A DNA stretch of 64,000 nucleotides, taken from assembly GCA_016787045.1 (NCBI GenBank), contig JAEUVA010000046.1, forward strand, positions 363,355-427,354, read 5' to 3'. Positions 45,605 through 54,672 of the stretch are shown one piece after another. Both the position numbers and the translations under genes were made by a program. The stretch's first letter is position 1; every line of letters begins with the position of its first letter. The stretch is from Chitinophagales bacterium (GTDB taxonomy: Bacteria; Bacteroidota; Bacteroidia; Chitinophagales; LD1). The notes under the pieces are model-generated. The model saw nothing but the letters and a program-made list of their open reading frames with translations, did no database searches and was not told the DNA's origin.

Positions 45605-47098
45605 ATGGAAACAACCACCGAAGAAAATATCCGCATCATTTTCGGATTAAAACTCAAGAAACTACGCTCTGATAACAAACTTTCGTTACAGGAACTGAGT
45701 GAAAAAAGTGGGGTTTCGGTATCGTATCTCAACGAGATAGAAAACGGCAAAAAGTACCCCAAGCCCGATAAAATTACCGAGTTAGCCAAGGCATTAGATA
45801 CCACCTACGACCAATTGGTTTCGCTCAAAATCAACAAAAACCTAACGCCTGTAGTACAGGTACTCAACCTCAAAATCATCAACGATTTTTTGTTTGACAC
45901 GTTTGGTGTGGACAAAAGTTTGCTGATGAGCATGATGGCCAGCGCACCTACTTCGCTGTCTGCGCTAATTAACTCCGTGTTTGAAATTTCGCGCAACTAC
46001 AATTTGCAGGAAGAGCATTTCTACTTTAGTTGCCTGCGGTCTTACCAAGAAATGAACGACAACTATTTTGATGATATAGAGCAAGCCGTAGAAAATTTTA
46101 GAGCAGATTCTGGCGAAAAAACCAAAGCGCAGTGGAGTTCGGCAATGTATGCTTCGCTTTTAAAAGAAAAATTTAACTACCAACTCACCGAAACCGATTT
46201 TGCGGAGTACCCCAAACTGCGCCACTTCCGCTCGGTGTATGTTAAAGGTGAGCAACCCACCTTGCTGTACAACAAAAAACTGACCGAGCAACAACGCATT
46301 TTTCTTTTTGGCAAAGAGTTGGGGTTTGCCTACATGAAAATTGACAAACGCCCCACTACTACCTCATGGTTAAAGGTAGAGAGTTTTGACCATGTACTCA
46401 ATAACTTTAAGGCCTCTTACTTTGCGCAGGCGCTGCACATCCGCAAAGAGCCGTTGATCAAAGATCTGGAAGATTTTTTCAGTCAAAAAAAATGGAAAGC
46501 GGAGTTGCTGGTAACCATGGTAGATAAATACAATGCTTCTCCGGAAATGCTGTTTCAGCGCATTGCGAATCTGCTGCCAAAGTTTTTTGGGTTTAACGAA
46601 TTGTACTTTATCCGTTACAGCAGCAAAGAACCCGCCAAGCACCTCAAAGAAATATCTAAAGAACTTCACCTTAGCCGCAATCAGGTGGACATCAACTACA
46701 TCATCAGCGAACAAAACTACCGCAGGTGGATTACCCGCTCGCTCATGCGCCACATAGATGCCAAGTGGAATGCCGAAAACAAAAAAACGCTGGTTGATGC
46801 CGTTATCAGCAAAAACGAAGATGGCGATGAGTACCTCACCATATCGCTGCTACGCACCATGCCCGAGCTAAACAATAATGCCAATTCTGTAACCATAGGT
46901 TTTATTCTAACCGAAGCCGTAAAGCGCAGAATTCAGTTTTTGAACGACCCTGGTTTAGCGTTTGAAAAACTGGGGCCGGTGAGTGAACTCAACTTCGAAA
47001 CACCGTTTCAGCTCCGCAAACAACGCGAAGAAGAAATGCGCCAAACAGAGTACGAGCGATTGACCAAAGAACTGAAAGACGGCACTGCATTAATCTAG
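45605..47098 (+). CDS. RamB/ScfR-type XRE regulator with degenerate IrrE domain
   Basis: 497 residues. Residues 10-65 are a cro/C1-type helix-turn-helix (LSLQELSEKSGVSVSYLNEIENGKKYPKPDKI). The rest is the long architecture of short-chain fatty-acyl regulators: an IrrE-like region where the HExxH zinc motif is reduced to FGKELG, so peptidase activity is unlikely, then a C-terminal domain with YRRWITRSLMRHIDA. Relatives such as RamB control acetate and propionate metabolism genes by sensing acyl-CoA levels. Two palindromes upstream suggest self-control, and the divergent cytochrome may be co-regulated. No acetate genes are adjacent. Confidence 0.85.
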   Translation: METTTEENIRIIFGLKLKKLRSDNKLSLQELSEKSGVSVSYLNEIENGKKYPKPDKITELAKALDTTYDQLVSLKINKNLTPVVQVLNLKIINDFLFDTFGVDKSLLMSMMASAPTSLSALINSVFEISRNYNLQEEHFYFSCLRSYQEMNDNYFDDIEQAVENFRADSGEKTKAQWSSAMYASLLKEKFNYQLTETDFAEYPKLRHFRSVYVKGEQPTLLYNKKLTEQQRIFLFGKELGFAYMKIDKRPTTTSWLKVESFDHVLNNFKASYFAQALHIRKEPLIKDLEDFFSQKKWKAELLVTMVDKYNASPEMLFQRIANLLPKFFGFNELYFIRYSSKEPAKHLKEISKELHLSRNQVDINYIISEQNYRRWITRSLMRHIDAKWNAENKKTLVDAVISKNEDGDEYLTISLLRTMPELNNNANSVTIGFILTEAVKRRIQFLNDPGLAFEKLGPVSELNFETPFQLRKQREEEMRQTEYERLTKELKDGTALI

Positions 47099-47155
47099 TA
47101 CTGCTTGCGCCATTGCTCAACTTACTGTATAGTTGTGCATCAAAACCATTGACCT

Positions 47156-49450
47156 TTGGCTAAGCAAAAAACACAATCAATAACTAAAAAAACTCCGGAA
47201 AAAACGGCAGTGCCCGTATTGGCTAAAAAACATAGCCCGGCAGTATATGCCATTATATTCTTCTTCTCCTTCATTATATACAGCAATACCATCAACAACA
47301 AGTATGCAATTGATGATGTGATTGTACTTACCGATAACAAGTTTACCAAAAAGGGCTTTGGCGGCATAAAAGACCACCTTACGCACGATATGTTTGAGGG
47401 CTTCTTTGGCGAGCGTGGTGCCAAGTTAGTAAGCGGTGGTCGCTACCGTCCGCTGAGTATGATTTCACTTACTGTGGAGTACGAAATCACCCGCAGATTA
47501 CGTGGCGATACCCGCACGGTGATAGATGATAAAAACGTAATTATTGGCAGCGAGAACGACCCCTACATGGACCCCAAACTCAGCCATTTTATCAATGTAC
47601 TCTTGTTTGCACTCACCTGTGTATTGCTTTATCATGTATTACGAAAAATTTTACCCTCTAAGTTAGCGTGGAGCACACCGCTGGGCGATTTGGGCATTGC
47701 GTTTTTTGCTACGCTATTGTATGCCGCCCACCCCTTGCATACCGAGGCCGTGGCCAACATCAAAGGCCGCGATGAGGTAATGTGTATGCTCTTTTCGTTA
47801 GCCGCACTGTATGCCGCCATTAAGTATGTGCAAACGCAAAAGGTAGTACACATCATTTGGGGAACGGTGATTTTCTTTTTGGCGCTGATGAGCAAAGAAA
47901 ACGCCATCACGTTTTTGGCGGTAGTGCCGCTGGTGTTTTACTTTTTTCAGCACAAACAGGTAAAAACCCAAAACTATGTGTGGAGCATCGGTTTGTATGT
48001 AGCTGCAACAGCCATTTTTTTGGTACTCCGCAAAATGAATACCCAATCGGGTGTATTTGCCGATTCGCCCGAAATACTCAACAACCCTTTTGTTGGCTCT
48101 ACTTTTGCACAGCGAATAGCTACTGCCGTTTACACTTTTTTGCGCTATTACTGGGTCATGATTTTCCCGGTGCACCTCACCCACGATTATTATTTTAATC
48201 AAATACCTATCATCGGTTTAGATGATGTAAAGTTTGTAGGTTCATTTTTGGTTACCGTTGGTTTGGTGGTTTATGCTTTGATGAATTTACCAAAGCGCAA
48301 TGTGGCTGCCTTTGGCATTCTTTTCTTCTTCGTCACCTTTTCGGTAGCCAGCAACATTTTGTTTACAGTAGGGGTATTGATGAACGAGCGCTTTATCTAC
48401 ATGAGCTCGCTGGGCTTTTGCATTTTGTTGGCCTATCTGTTTTTGAAATTCATCAAGCAACCTAAAGTGGCGGGGGCGGCTTTGCTGTTAATTGTATCAC
48501 TGTATTCTTTTAAAACCTTCTCGCGCAATTTTGACTGGATGGATAGCTTCACGCTATTCCGCAAAGATGTAAAGTACAGCCCCAACTCTGCCAAAATACA
48601 AACCTCTTTGGGTGGCGACCTCACCAAAGCTGCCGACATGAACATCAGCGCCCTGCGCGATAGCGGTATGATCCGCAAGTACCTGACTGACCTAAATCCT
48701 AATTTGAGCGAAACCTATTTGGCCAATGTAGAGGCACAGCCCGACTCTACAATTCGGAAGTTGCTGTTAGATTCTTCTATTGTACACCTGCGCGAAGCCA
48801 TCCGTATTTATCCTACCCACAGCAATGCCTTTTTGTTGCTGGGCAATGCATTGTACAAACGCAACAATGACCCTAACGAGGTGATAGACATTTATCAAAA
48901 AGCCAATGCCTACCGCGTGGGCGGTTACTACGATTCGTACTTTAACTTGGGCGTGGTGTATAACGACATCAACAAGCCCGACTCAGCCATTGCCAATCTG
49001 CGAAGGGCTTTGGAAATGAAACCCGAAAACAGCGAATGCAAATTTTTGTTGGCGCAAAATTTTGCGAAGAAAAACATGCCCGACTCCGTAGCCGTTTGGA
49101 TTCAAAAATTTAGTGCAGAGCGCAAAATGGGTGCGGGTGAATACTATTTACTCGGCACGGCTTATGGTAAAGTAGCCGGTAATCTTGCTGCTGCTATTGA
49201 TAACATCAAACAAGCTATAGCCCTGCAACCCAATGTAGAAGTATATTACGAAGACCTGGCGGTGGCCTACGGCTTTAGCGGCAGGTTTGACGAGGCCATT
49301 GCCACTTCGCAAGAGCTGATAAAGATAAACCCCAACTACCCGGCTGCTTACTTTAATATGAGTGTAAGCTACCGCAACAAAGGCAACAAACAATTGGCCG
49401 ATGAATACCTGGCCAAGTTTGAGGCGTTGAAAAGCGGGAAGAAGTTGTAG
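47156..49450 (+). CDS. TMTC-like membrane protein: GT-C domain plus C-terminal TPRs
   Basis: 764 residues from TTG 47156; an in-frame TGA at 47150 excludes an upstream start. A Lys/Thr-rich tail precedes about nine to ten transmembrane helices (35-450). The luminal/periplasmic loops contain GGRYRPLSMISLTVEYEI and HPLHTEAVANIKGRDE, the signature of TMTC-type protein O-mannosyltransferases. Residues about 540-760 are TPR units (AYRVGGYYDSYFNLGVVYND, DEAIATSQELIKINPNYPAAY). It may mannosylate periplasmic or secreted proteins using polyprenyl-phosphate mannose from the Dpm1-like enzyme at 6768 (inferred). Confidence 0.82.
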   Translation: MAKQKTQSITKKTPEKTAVPVLAKKHSPAVYAIIFFFSFIIYSNTINNKYAIDDVIVLTDNKFTKKGFGGIKDHLTHDMFEGFFGERGAKLVSGGRYRPLSMISLTVEYEITRRLRGDTRTVIDDKNVIIGSENDPYMDPKLSHFINVLLFALTCVLLYHVLRKILPSKLAWSTPLGDLGIAFFATLLYAAHPLHTEAVANIKGRDEVMCMLFSLAALYAAIKYVQTQKVVHIIWGTVIFFLALMSKENAITFLAVVPLVFYFFQHKQVKTQNYVWSIGLYVAATAIFLVLRKMNTQSGVFADSPEILNNPFVGSTFAQRIATAVYTFLRYYWVMIFPVHLTHDYYFNQIPIIGLDDVKFVGSFLVTVGLVVYALMNLPKRNVAAFGILFFFVTFSVASNILFTVGVLMNERFIYMSSLGFCILLAYLFLKFIKQPKVAGAALLLIVSLYSFKTFSRNFDWMDSFTLFRKDVKYSPNSAKIQTSLGGDLTKAADMNISALRDSGMIRKYLTDLNPNLSETYLANVEAQPDSTIRKLLLDSSIVHLREAIRIYPTHSNAFLLLGNALYKRNNDPNEVIDIYQKANAYRVGGYYDSYFNLGVVYNDINKPDSAIANLRRALEMKPENSECKFLLAQNFAKKNMPDSVAVWIQKFSAERKMGAGEYYLLGTAYGKVAGNLAAAIDNIKQAIALQPNVEVYYEDLAVAYGFSGRFDEAIATSQELIKINPNYPAAYFNMSVSYRNKGNKQLADEYLAKFEALKSGKKL

Positions 49451-49520
49451 GTTTTGTGTTTGTAGTTTAGGGTTCGCGGTTTGCTAACGCAAAAAGTAAT
49501 TTCCGGTTTTTACTACTTTT

Positions 49521-49952
49521 TTACCGGCAGCCGATTTTATCTACCCGGTTTTGGTGGCGGCCGCCCTCAAACGGAGTTTCTAAAAAAGCTTCTACACATG
49601 CTTTGGCCGTTTCTATAGAAATAAAACGAGCCGGAAGGCAAAGAATATTGGCATTGTTGTGCGCACGGGTCAGCTTGGCCAGTTCAGTATCCCAAGCAAT
49701 ACCCGCACGTATGCTTTGGTGTTTATTGGCTGTCATAGCCACCCCATTAGCGCTGCCACATATCAGTATGCCAAAAGTAACCTCGCCTTTTTCTACTGCC
49801 GTGGCTACGGGGTGTACATAATCGGGGTAATCCACACTATCGGCAGTGTGGGGGCCGTAGTCCTTTACTTCAATGCCTTTGGCAGTGAGGTAATTTATCA
49901 GTTCTGTTTTGTATTGAAACCCGGCATGGTCGCCTCCAAAAGCTACATTCAT
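49521..49952 (-). CDS. rpiB: Ribose-5-phosphate isomerase B
   Basis: 143 residues from ATG 49952 (upstream ATG 50015 is rejected). It has VAFGGDHAGFQYK, DYGPHTADSVDYPDYVHPVA, the active-site loop ICGSANGVAM with the catalytic Cys, TRAHNNANILCLPAR, and the C-terminal FEGGRHQNRVDKI. It interconverts ribose-5-phosphate and ribulose-5-phosphate in the pentose phosphate pathway. The gene is divergent from rpsC, taking the place where rplV would normally lie. Confidence 0.94.
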   Translation of the reverse strand: MNVAFGGDHAGFQYKTELINYLTAKGIEVKDYGPHTADSVDYPDYVHPVATAVEKGEVTFGILICGSANGVAMTANKHQSIRAGIAWDTELAKLTRAHNNANILCLPARFISIETAKACVEAFLETPFEGGRHQNRVDKIGCR

Positions 49953-50105
49953 AATGTGTACAGGTGTTTTGAGGCGAAGGTAGGTAATTTCAGAATGGCT
50001 AACCATAGTAGGCACTCAACAAATGATCTCCCATAGAAAATAGCCGGATTTTGGGCATTTGCCCACCACAATCGCAGCAGTTTCCAAAAAAATCTTTGCG
50101 GGCGG

Positions 50106-50136
50106 TTTGTAACTCTGTTCGGGAAAACTATATTTG
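50106..50136 (+). promoter_or_regulatory. Promoter of the rpsC-rplX operon
   Basis: TTTG (50106-50109), 19-nt spacer, TATATTTG (50129-50136): a perfect match to the Bacteroidota consensus. The bases that follow (CGTCCCTTTTTGAAAA) match those after the rplE promoter, and CCTTTTTGAAAAGG can form a small hairpin. The leader to rpsC ATG is about 60 nt. Confidence 0.85.
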
Positions 50137-50199
50137 CGTCCCTTTTTGAAAAGGAAAGGGCAGAAATTAAGTAAATCACACACAAAATTACACACCTGA

Positions 50200-50916
50200 A
50201 TGGGTCAGAAAACGAGTCCTATAGCTAATCGCCTCGGTATTGTAAGAGGTTGGGAGAGCAATTGGTTTGGCGGTAAAGATGCTGCACAAAAGTTGATAGA
50301 AGATGAGAAAATTCGTCAGTACCTAAAAGTACGTATCAACAAAGGCGGTATTTCGCGCATAGTTATTGAGCGCACCATGAAACGCGTTACGGTAACTATC
50401 CACACCAGCCGTCCCGGAATTATTATTGGCCGCGGTGGTGGCGAGGTGGACCGTGTAAAGGAAGAGTTGAAAAAACTGACCGGCAAAGATGTACAGATCA
50501 ATATTGTAGAAATCCGCAGACCAGAGTTAGAAGCAGCTATTGTAGGCGAAACTATTGCCAAGCAGTTAGAGGCGCGTATCAACTACCGCAGAGCTATTAA
50601 AATGGCTATTGCCTCAGCTATGCGCATGGGTGCCGAGGGGATTAAAATACGTATTGGTGGCCGTATTGGCGGTTCAGATATGGCTCGTACCGAAGAATAC
50701 AAACAAGGTCGCATTCCACTCCATACCTGGAGAGCAGATATTGACTATAACATTTGCGAGGCCTTGACCATTTATGGTAAACTGGGCATTAAAGTATGGA
50801 TTTGCCGTGGTGAGGTGTATGGTAAAAAAGACCTGACAGGTGCTTTTGCCGGTGAAGAAAAACAAGAAAAACGCAGACCTAAAGGACGCATACCTGCCGG
50901 TCGTAAAGAGAAATAA
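50200..50916 (+). CDS. rpsC: 30S ribosomal protein S3
   Basis: 238 residues. It starts [20 protein letters not shown], has the KH-domain [19 protein letters not shown], and the C-terminal half [20 protein letters not shown] and [14 protein letters not shown]3 sits at the mRNA entry tunnel of the small subunit. Normally it follows rplV; here it is the first gene of an operon with its own promoter. The tail is rich in Lys and Arg, as usual. Confidence 0.98.
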   Translation: MGQKTSPIANRLGIVRGWESNWFGGKDAAQKLIEDEKIRQYLKVRINKGGISRIVIERTMKRVTVTIHTSRPGIIIGRGGGEVDRVKEELKKLTGKDVQINIVEIRRPELEAAIVGETIAKQLEARINYRRAIKMAIASAMRMGAEGIKIRIGGRIGGSDMARTEEYKQGRIPLHTWRADIDYNICEALTIYGKLGIKVWICRGEVYGKKDLTGAFAGEEKQEKRRPKGRIPAGRKEK

Positions 50917-50926
50917 GCAAGGACGA

Positions 50927-50954
50927 TTAACTATTAACTAATAACTCTTAACTA
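50927..50954 (+). repeat. Four tandem 7-mers between rpsC and rplP
   Basis: TTAACTA, TTAACTA, ATAACTC, TTAACTA in direct succession inside the 47-nt spacer. It is a short AT-rich microsatellite of the kind common in Bacteroidota intergenic DNA; no function is shown. Confidence 0.6.
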
Positions 50955-50963
50955 TCCTCTGAT

Positions 50964-51386
50964 ATGTTACTCCCTAAAAGAACCAAGTGGCGCAAAACCA
51001 TGAAAGGCCGTGTGGCCGACAAAACCTACCGTGGCGCAGAAATCGCCTTCGGCACGTTTGCTTTAAAAGCCATGGAAAGCGGCCGCATCAGCAATAAGCA
51101 GATTGAGGCAGCCCGTGTGGCCTTTACCCGCTTTATGAAACGCGAAGGAAAAGTATGGATTCGGATATTCCCGGATAAGCCCATTACCCGCAAGCCATTG
51201 GAAGTACGTATGGGTAAAGGTAAGGGTAACCCCGAGGGCTGGGAGGCCATGGTAGAAGCCGGCCGTATATTGTTTGAAGTGGACGGAGTAAGCCGCGAGG
51301 TAGCCATGGAGGCCATGATGCTTGCCGCGCACAAAATGTCAGTAAAAACCAAGTTTATCACCCGCAGAGATGCCGTAGGTGCTTAA
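50964..51386 (+). CDS. rplP: 50S ribosomal protein L16
   Basis: 140 residues. It begins [16 protein letters not shown] and has [51 protein letters not shown] and a closing [12 protein letters not shown]16 shapes the peptidyl-transferase tRNA-binding region of the large subunit. It is the second gene of the operon, after a spacer holding a 7-mer repeat. Confidence 0.98.
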   Translation: MLLPKRTKWRKTMKGRVADKTYRGAEIAFGTFALKAMESGRISNKQIEAARVAFTRFMKREGKVWIRIFPDKPITRKPLEVRMGKGKGNPEGWEAMVEAGRILFEVDGVSREVAMEAMMLAAHKMSVKTKFITRRDAVGA

Positions 51387-51414
51387 TTAAACCACCACAG
51401 AAATACCATACACC

Positions 51415-51633
51415 ATGGGAGCGAATAAAAAAATGAGCCAAAAAGACATCCGCCAGTTTGTAACGGATGATTTAGTAGCTAAAATCAAAAGCGAACAAGC
51501 CGAGTTGAACAAGCTAACGTTCAACCACACCGTTACGCCCTTAGACAATCCACTGAGCATACGCGCCAAACGCAAAAACGTAGCCCGTTTGCTTACCGAA
51601 ATGAACAATCGTAAAAAAGAAACCAAAGCATAA
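51415..51633 (+). CDS. rpmC: 50S ribosomal protein L29
   Basis: 72 residues. MSQKDIRQFVTDDLVAKIKSEQ and NPLSIRAKRKNVARLLTEMN are the L29 helical hairpin. L29 lies at the exit tunnel and contacts trigger factor and SRP. The ATG at 51433, six codons in, is preceded by an A-rich stretch and would fit the family length (66) better; both are possible. Confidence 0.93.
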   Translation: MGANKKMSQKDIRQFVTDDLVAKIKSEQAELNKLTFNHTVTPLDNPLSIRAKRKNVARLLTEMNNRKKETKA

Positions 51634-51642
51634 TAGACTGCC

Positions 51643-51897
51643 ATGGAAAGAAAGTTAAGAAAAGAAAGAGTTGGTCTTGTAACCAGCGATAAAATGGACA
51701 AAACCATTACCGTTTCTATTGAAAGAAAGGTACAGCACCCCATTTATGGCAAGTACATGAAACAAACCAAGAGCTTTAAGGCACATGACGAAAAGAATGA
51801 TGCCAAGCAAGGCGACACGGTAAAAATTGCCGAAACCCGCCCTATGAGCAAAACCAAGCGCTGGCGCTTAGTAGAAGTAGTAGAAAGAGCGAAATAG
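51643..51897 (+). CDS. rpsQ: 30S ribosomal protein S17
   Basis: 84 residues. [34 protein letters not shown] and [23 protein letters not shown] are clear S17 (OB fold) signatures. It is an early 16S rRNA-binding protein. The spacing to rpmC is 9 nt. Confidence 0.97.
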   Translation: MERKLRKERVGLVTSDKMDKTITVSIERKVQHPIYGKYMKQTKSFKAHDEKNDAKQGDTVKIAETRPMSKTKRWRLVEVVERAK

Positions 51898-51941
51898 TTT
51901 TTCATTCCCCATATCCCTAACAACAATCAATACAGTAAGGT

Positions 51942-52310
51942 ATGTTACAGCAAGAATCAAGAGCCAACGTGGCCGATAACAGTGGTGCTAAAGAAGTACT
52001 CATTATCCGCGTGTTGGGTGGTACCAAAAGAAGATATGCCGGCATTGGCGATAAAGTGATAGTAACCGTTAAAAAAGCGCTGCCTACCGGTGGTGTTAAA
52101 AAAGGTTCGGTATCTCCGGCTGTAGTGGTACGCACTACCCGCTCATTGCGCAGAAAAGACGGCTCCTACATCCGTTTTGACGACAATGCAGTAGTACTGC
52201 TCAACAACCAAGACGAGCCACGCGGTACCCGTATTTTTGGGCCGGTAGCCCGCGAATTGCGCGATAAGCAATTCATGAAAATTATCTCATTGGCTCCGGA
52301 AGTACTGTAG
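51942..52310 (+). CDS. rplN: 50S ribosomal protein L14
   Basis: 122 residues, the standard L14 length. It has [57 protein letters not shown] and [29 protein letters not shown]14 contacts the small subunit at the factor-binding side. Order rpsQ-rplN-rplX is canonical. Confidence 0.98.
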   Translation: MLQQESRANVADNSGAKEVLIIRVLGGTKRRYAGIGDKVIVTVKKALPTGGVKKGSVSPAVVVRTTRSLRRKDGSYIRFDDNAVVLLNNQDEPRGTRIFGPVARELRDKQFMKIISLAPEVL

Positions 52311-52354
52311 CCCATTTCAACCCAATTATTATACAAAGATTTAAGCATAGCATT

Positions 52355-52663
52355 ATGAAACTTCAGATAAAAAAGAACGACACTGTAGTGGTACTTACCG
52401 GAGAAAGCAAAGGCGATACCGGCCGTGTAATTGATGTGGACCGCAAAAAGAACCGGGTGTTTGTAGAAGGCGTAAACCTGCACGCTAAACACACTAAACC
52501 AAGCGCTAAAAACCCACAAGGTGGTATTGTAAAAAGCCCTGGGGGCATTCACATCTCTAACGTGGCGCTGATGAGCGATGGCAAAGCCACCCGCGTAGGC
52601 CGCAAACAAGAAAACGGCAAAACCGTTCGTTATTCTAAGAAGACGGGGAAGAATATCGACTAA
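52355..52663 (+). CDS. rplX: 50S ribosomal protein L24
   Basis: 102 residues with KOW motif ([21 protein letters not shown]), [14 protein letters not shown] and HISNVALM. L24 starts large-subunit assembly. Normally rplE follows directly; here a terminator (52690-52712) closes the operon and rplE is 7 kb away on the other strand. Confidence 0.97.
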   Translation: MKLQIKKNDTVVVLTGESKGDTGRVIDVDRKKNRVFVEGVNLHAKHTKPSAKNPQGGIVKSPGGIHISNVALMSDGKATRVGRKQENGKTVRYSKKTGKNID

Positions 52664-52689
52664 TTTACTGCTAAACTGACACTCTCTGA

Positions 52690-52717
52690 AAGGCAACCCG
52701 CGGGGTTGCCTTTTTTG
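52690..52717 (+). terminator. Terminator after rplX
   Basis: A 10-bp stem aaggcaaccc (52690-52699) / gggttgcctt (52703-52712) with a gcg loop, followed by a T-run to 52716. It is a textbook intrinsic terminator. Confidence 0.93.
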
Positions 52718-52783
52718 TTGTTAGTTGTTAGCGGCAGTGCCAGATTACAATAAACAATTCACCCTCCCGTCTGTTACCTACGC

Positions 52784-53269
52784 ATGAAAGATTCTCTGTA
52801 TCAATTTACGCTGCACACAGCATCGGGCAAAGCACTACCGTTAGATCATTACAAAGGCAAAGTATTGTTAGTGGTAAACACGGCCACCGGTTGCGGGCTA
52901 TGGCCACAAATGAAAGACCTGGAAAAACTATCGGAAAAATACCGCAACCAAGGTTTAGAAATATTGTTGTTTCCATCCAATAGCTTCTATCAGGAACCCA
53001 AGAGCGGGGCAGAAATGCAACAAGTGTGCGAAGTAAAATTCAACTCTACGTTTACCGTTTTTGAAAAGGGCGATGTAAAAGGCAGCAACGCCCAACCCCT
53101 GTACAAATGGCTGCGCAAAGAAACCCGGGTGGCCCCTATTTGGAACTTCCATAAGTATGTGATAGACCGCAATGGCCGATTGGCCGATTGGTTTAACCCC
53201 TGGAGGCACGTAAATCATGACAAGGTAACTGCCTTAATTGAAAAACTACTGGCCGATAAGCCAAATTGA
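52784..53269 (+). CDS. Glutathione peroxidase-family thiol peroxidase
   Basis: 161 residues, the non-selenium short form. Catalytic residues are Cys37 (NTATGCGLW), Gln70 (FPSNSFYQEP), Trp120 and Asn121 (PIWNFHKYVID). A second cysteine at 82 (QQVCEVKF) may be resolving, giving thioredoxin-dependent peroxide reduction, and trxA is the next gene, 107 nt downstream. These two sit between the two inverted ribosomal blocks and are not part of the ribosomal operon. Confidence 0.9.
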   Translation: MKDSLYQFTLHTASGKALPLDHYKGKVLLVVNTATGCGLWPQMKDLEKLSEKYRNQGLEILLFPSNSFYQEPKSGAEMQQVCEVKFNSTFTVFEKGDVKGSNAQPLYKWLRKETRVAPIWNFHKYVIDRNGRLADWFNPWRHVNHDKVTALIEKLLADKPN

Positions 53270-53320
53270 CCATCCACACCGGCTGTGGAAACATGAAAAC
53301 CGCTCAGGCATACGAATTGC

Positions 53321-53328
53321 TATACTTG
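53321..53328 (+). promoter_or_regulatory. -7-like box upstream of trxA
   Basis: TATACTTG, one mismatch from TAnnTTTG, followed by CACTCCC, 48 nt before the trxA ATG. No -33 TTTG at the usual distance. Confidence 0.35.
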
Positions 53329-53376
53329 CACTCCCAAACAATTACAACAAATCTCAATCACATTAAATTTAAAAAC

Positions 53377-53697
53377 ATGGCAAAACAACTCACCGACAAC
53401 AACTTCAAAACCGAAGTATTAGACTCTAACCAGGTAGCCCTTGTAGATTTTTGGGCAGAATGGTGCGGCCCCTGCAAAGCTATAGGCCCTATTGTAGAAG
53501 AAATCTCTAAAGAATACGAAGGCAAAGCCATTGTAGGTAAAGTGGATGTGGACAACAACCCCGAAACCGCAATGAAATACGGCATCCGCAACATTCCTAC
53601 CATCCTGTTTATCAAAAACGGGCAAGTGGTAGATAAGCAAGTGGGTGCAGTGCCCAAGTCAAGTTTAGTAGCTATGCTAACAAAGCACTTGTCGTAA
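53377..53697 (+). CDS. trxA: Thioredoxin
   Basis: 106 residues from ATG 53377; a longer frame starting at 53266 is rejected since it adds residues absent from thioredoxins. The active site is FWAEWCGPCKA (Cys30, Cys33), with DVDNNPETAMKYGIRNIPT (cis-Pro74) and the C-terminal helix. It is a cytosolic disulfide reductant and could serve the peroxidase encoded just upstream. Confidence 0.97.
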   Translation: MAKQLTDNNFKTEVLDSNQVALVDFWAEWCGPCKAIGPIVEEISKEYEGKAIVGKVDVDNNPETAMKYGIRNIPTILFIKNGQVVDKQVGAVPKSSLVAMLTKHLS

Positions 53698-53717
53698 TTG
53701 AAATACTTTTTTTACTG

Positions 53718-53754
53718 AAACCCAAACAGCCGCTATTTGCGGCTGTTTGGGTTT
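53718..53754. terminator. Bidirectional terminator between trxA and map
   Basis: A 16-bp stem (53718-53733 with 53739-53754), 5-nt loop tattt, with A-rich and T-rich arms. It lies between convergent trxA and map. Confidence 0.9.
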
Positions 53755-53823
53755 ATATAGTGACAAACAAGTAAACTAAATGATAAAAAATAACTATTGG
53801 ATGCGTGTAAAAAACTGCGCTTG

Positions 53824-54624
53824 CTATATTTTCACCAAATGCTCATTGGCGGCTACGGCCTGCTCAATCCATTCAAAAGAGGTAAGCATTTCTGACTTTA
53901 CCGGTTTCACCCATACCGTGTGCTCGTAGTGTGCCGAAGGTTTGCCGTCTTGAGTTATCACCGTCCAATCATCATCGGCAGTATATACATTTCTGGTGCC
54001 CATGTTCACCATGGGTTCTATAGCCACAACTGCATTCTCAGGTAGTTTGGGGCCATCGTTTCTTTTACCATAGTTGGGTATCTGCGGGTCTTCGTGTATT
54101 TGGCGGCCAAGGCCATGGCCTACTAACTCGCGCACACACTTGTACGGATTTTTTCGCTCGCAATATTCTTGCACAGCAAACCCAATATCTCCGGTACGCT
54201 TACCAGCCACTGCTTCGGCAATTCCCAAGTAAAGCGACTCTTTAGTAACCTGCATCAGCTTTTGTGTTTCGGGCTTTACATTTCCTATACCAAAAGTGTA
54301 AGCCATATCGCCATGAAAGCCGTTCATATACACCCCGCAGTCAACAGAGATGATATCCCCATCTTTATAGGGCCTGGCGGTAGGCAACCCGTGCACTACT
54401 GCATTGTTTACGGAAATACACAAGGTGGCCGGAAAGCGGTTGTAGCCCTTAAAGGAAGGTACCCCTCCGTTTGCACGTATAAAATCCTCTGCTAGTTTAT
54501 CTATTTCAAAGCCGGTAGTGCCGGGCTTCAGTGCTTTGGCCACTTCGGCCAATGCCTGCGATAGTACCGTGCAGCTTTTGCGCATCAGTTCTACTTCTTC
54601 AAGGGTTTTTATTTTGATAGCCAT
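53824..54624 (-). CDS. map: Methionine aminopeptidase, type I
   Basis: 266 residues from ATG 54624 (TTG 54630 is alternative). Metal ligands are seen in ISVDCGVYMNGFHGDMAYTF (two Asp), ELVGHGLGRQIHEDPQ (His), VVAIEPMVN (Glu) and YEHTVWV (Glu). It removes the initiator Met from new proteins. map after secY is normal for this phylum, but the usual infA-rpmJ-rpsM continuation is missing: the gene ends at a terminator against trxA. A terminator also separates it from secY. Confidence 0.96.
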   Translation of the reverse strand: MAIKIKTLEEVELMRKSCTVLSQALAEVAKALKPGTTGFEIDKLAEDFIRANGGVPSFKGYNRFPATLCISVNNAVVHGLPTARPYKDGDIISVDCGVYMNGFHGDMAYTFGIGNVKPETQKLMQVTKESLYLGIAEAVAGKRTGDIGFAVQEYCERKNPYKCVRELVGHGLGRQIHEDPQIPNYGKRNDGPKLPENAVVAIEPMVNMGTRNVYTADDDWTVITQDGKPSAHYEHTVWVKPVKSEMLTSFEWIEQAVAANEHLVKI

Positions 54625-54637
54625 ATACAAACTAAAA

Positions 54638-54659
54638 CCCCTCTCGTTTCGGAGAGGGG
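54638..54659 (-). terminator. Terminator between secY and map
   Basis: An 8-bp stem cccctctc / gagaggggg-type (54638-54645 with 54652-54659), followed on the minus strand by TTTT. It may partly decouple map from the ribosomal operon. Confidence 0.8.
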
Positions 54660-54672
54660 CTTCTTTATTTTC

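Noticed and set aside
49952..50199. Hidden rplV or rpsS upstream of rpsC
   Set aside because: The region holds only the rpiB start, a promoter and a leader; no frame resembles L22 or S19.
52784..53697. gpx and trxA as members of the ribosomal operon
   Set aside because: A strong terminator at 52690-52717 separates them from rplX, and a second terminator ends trxA.
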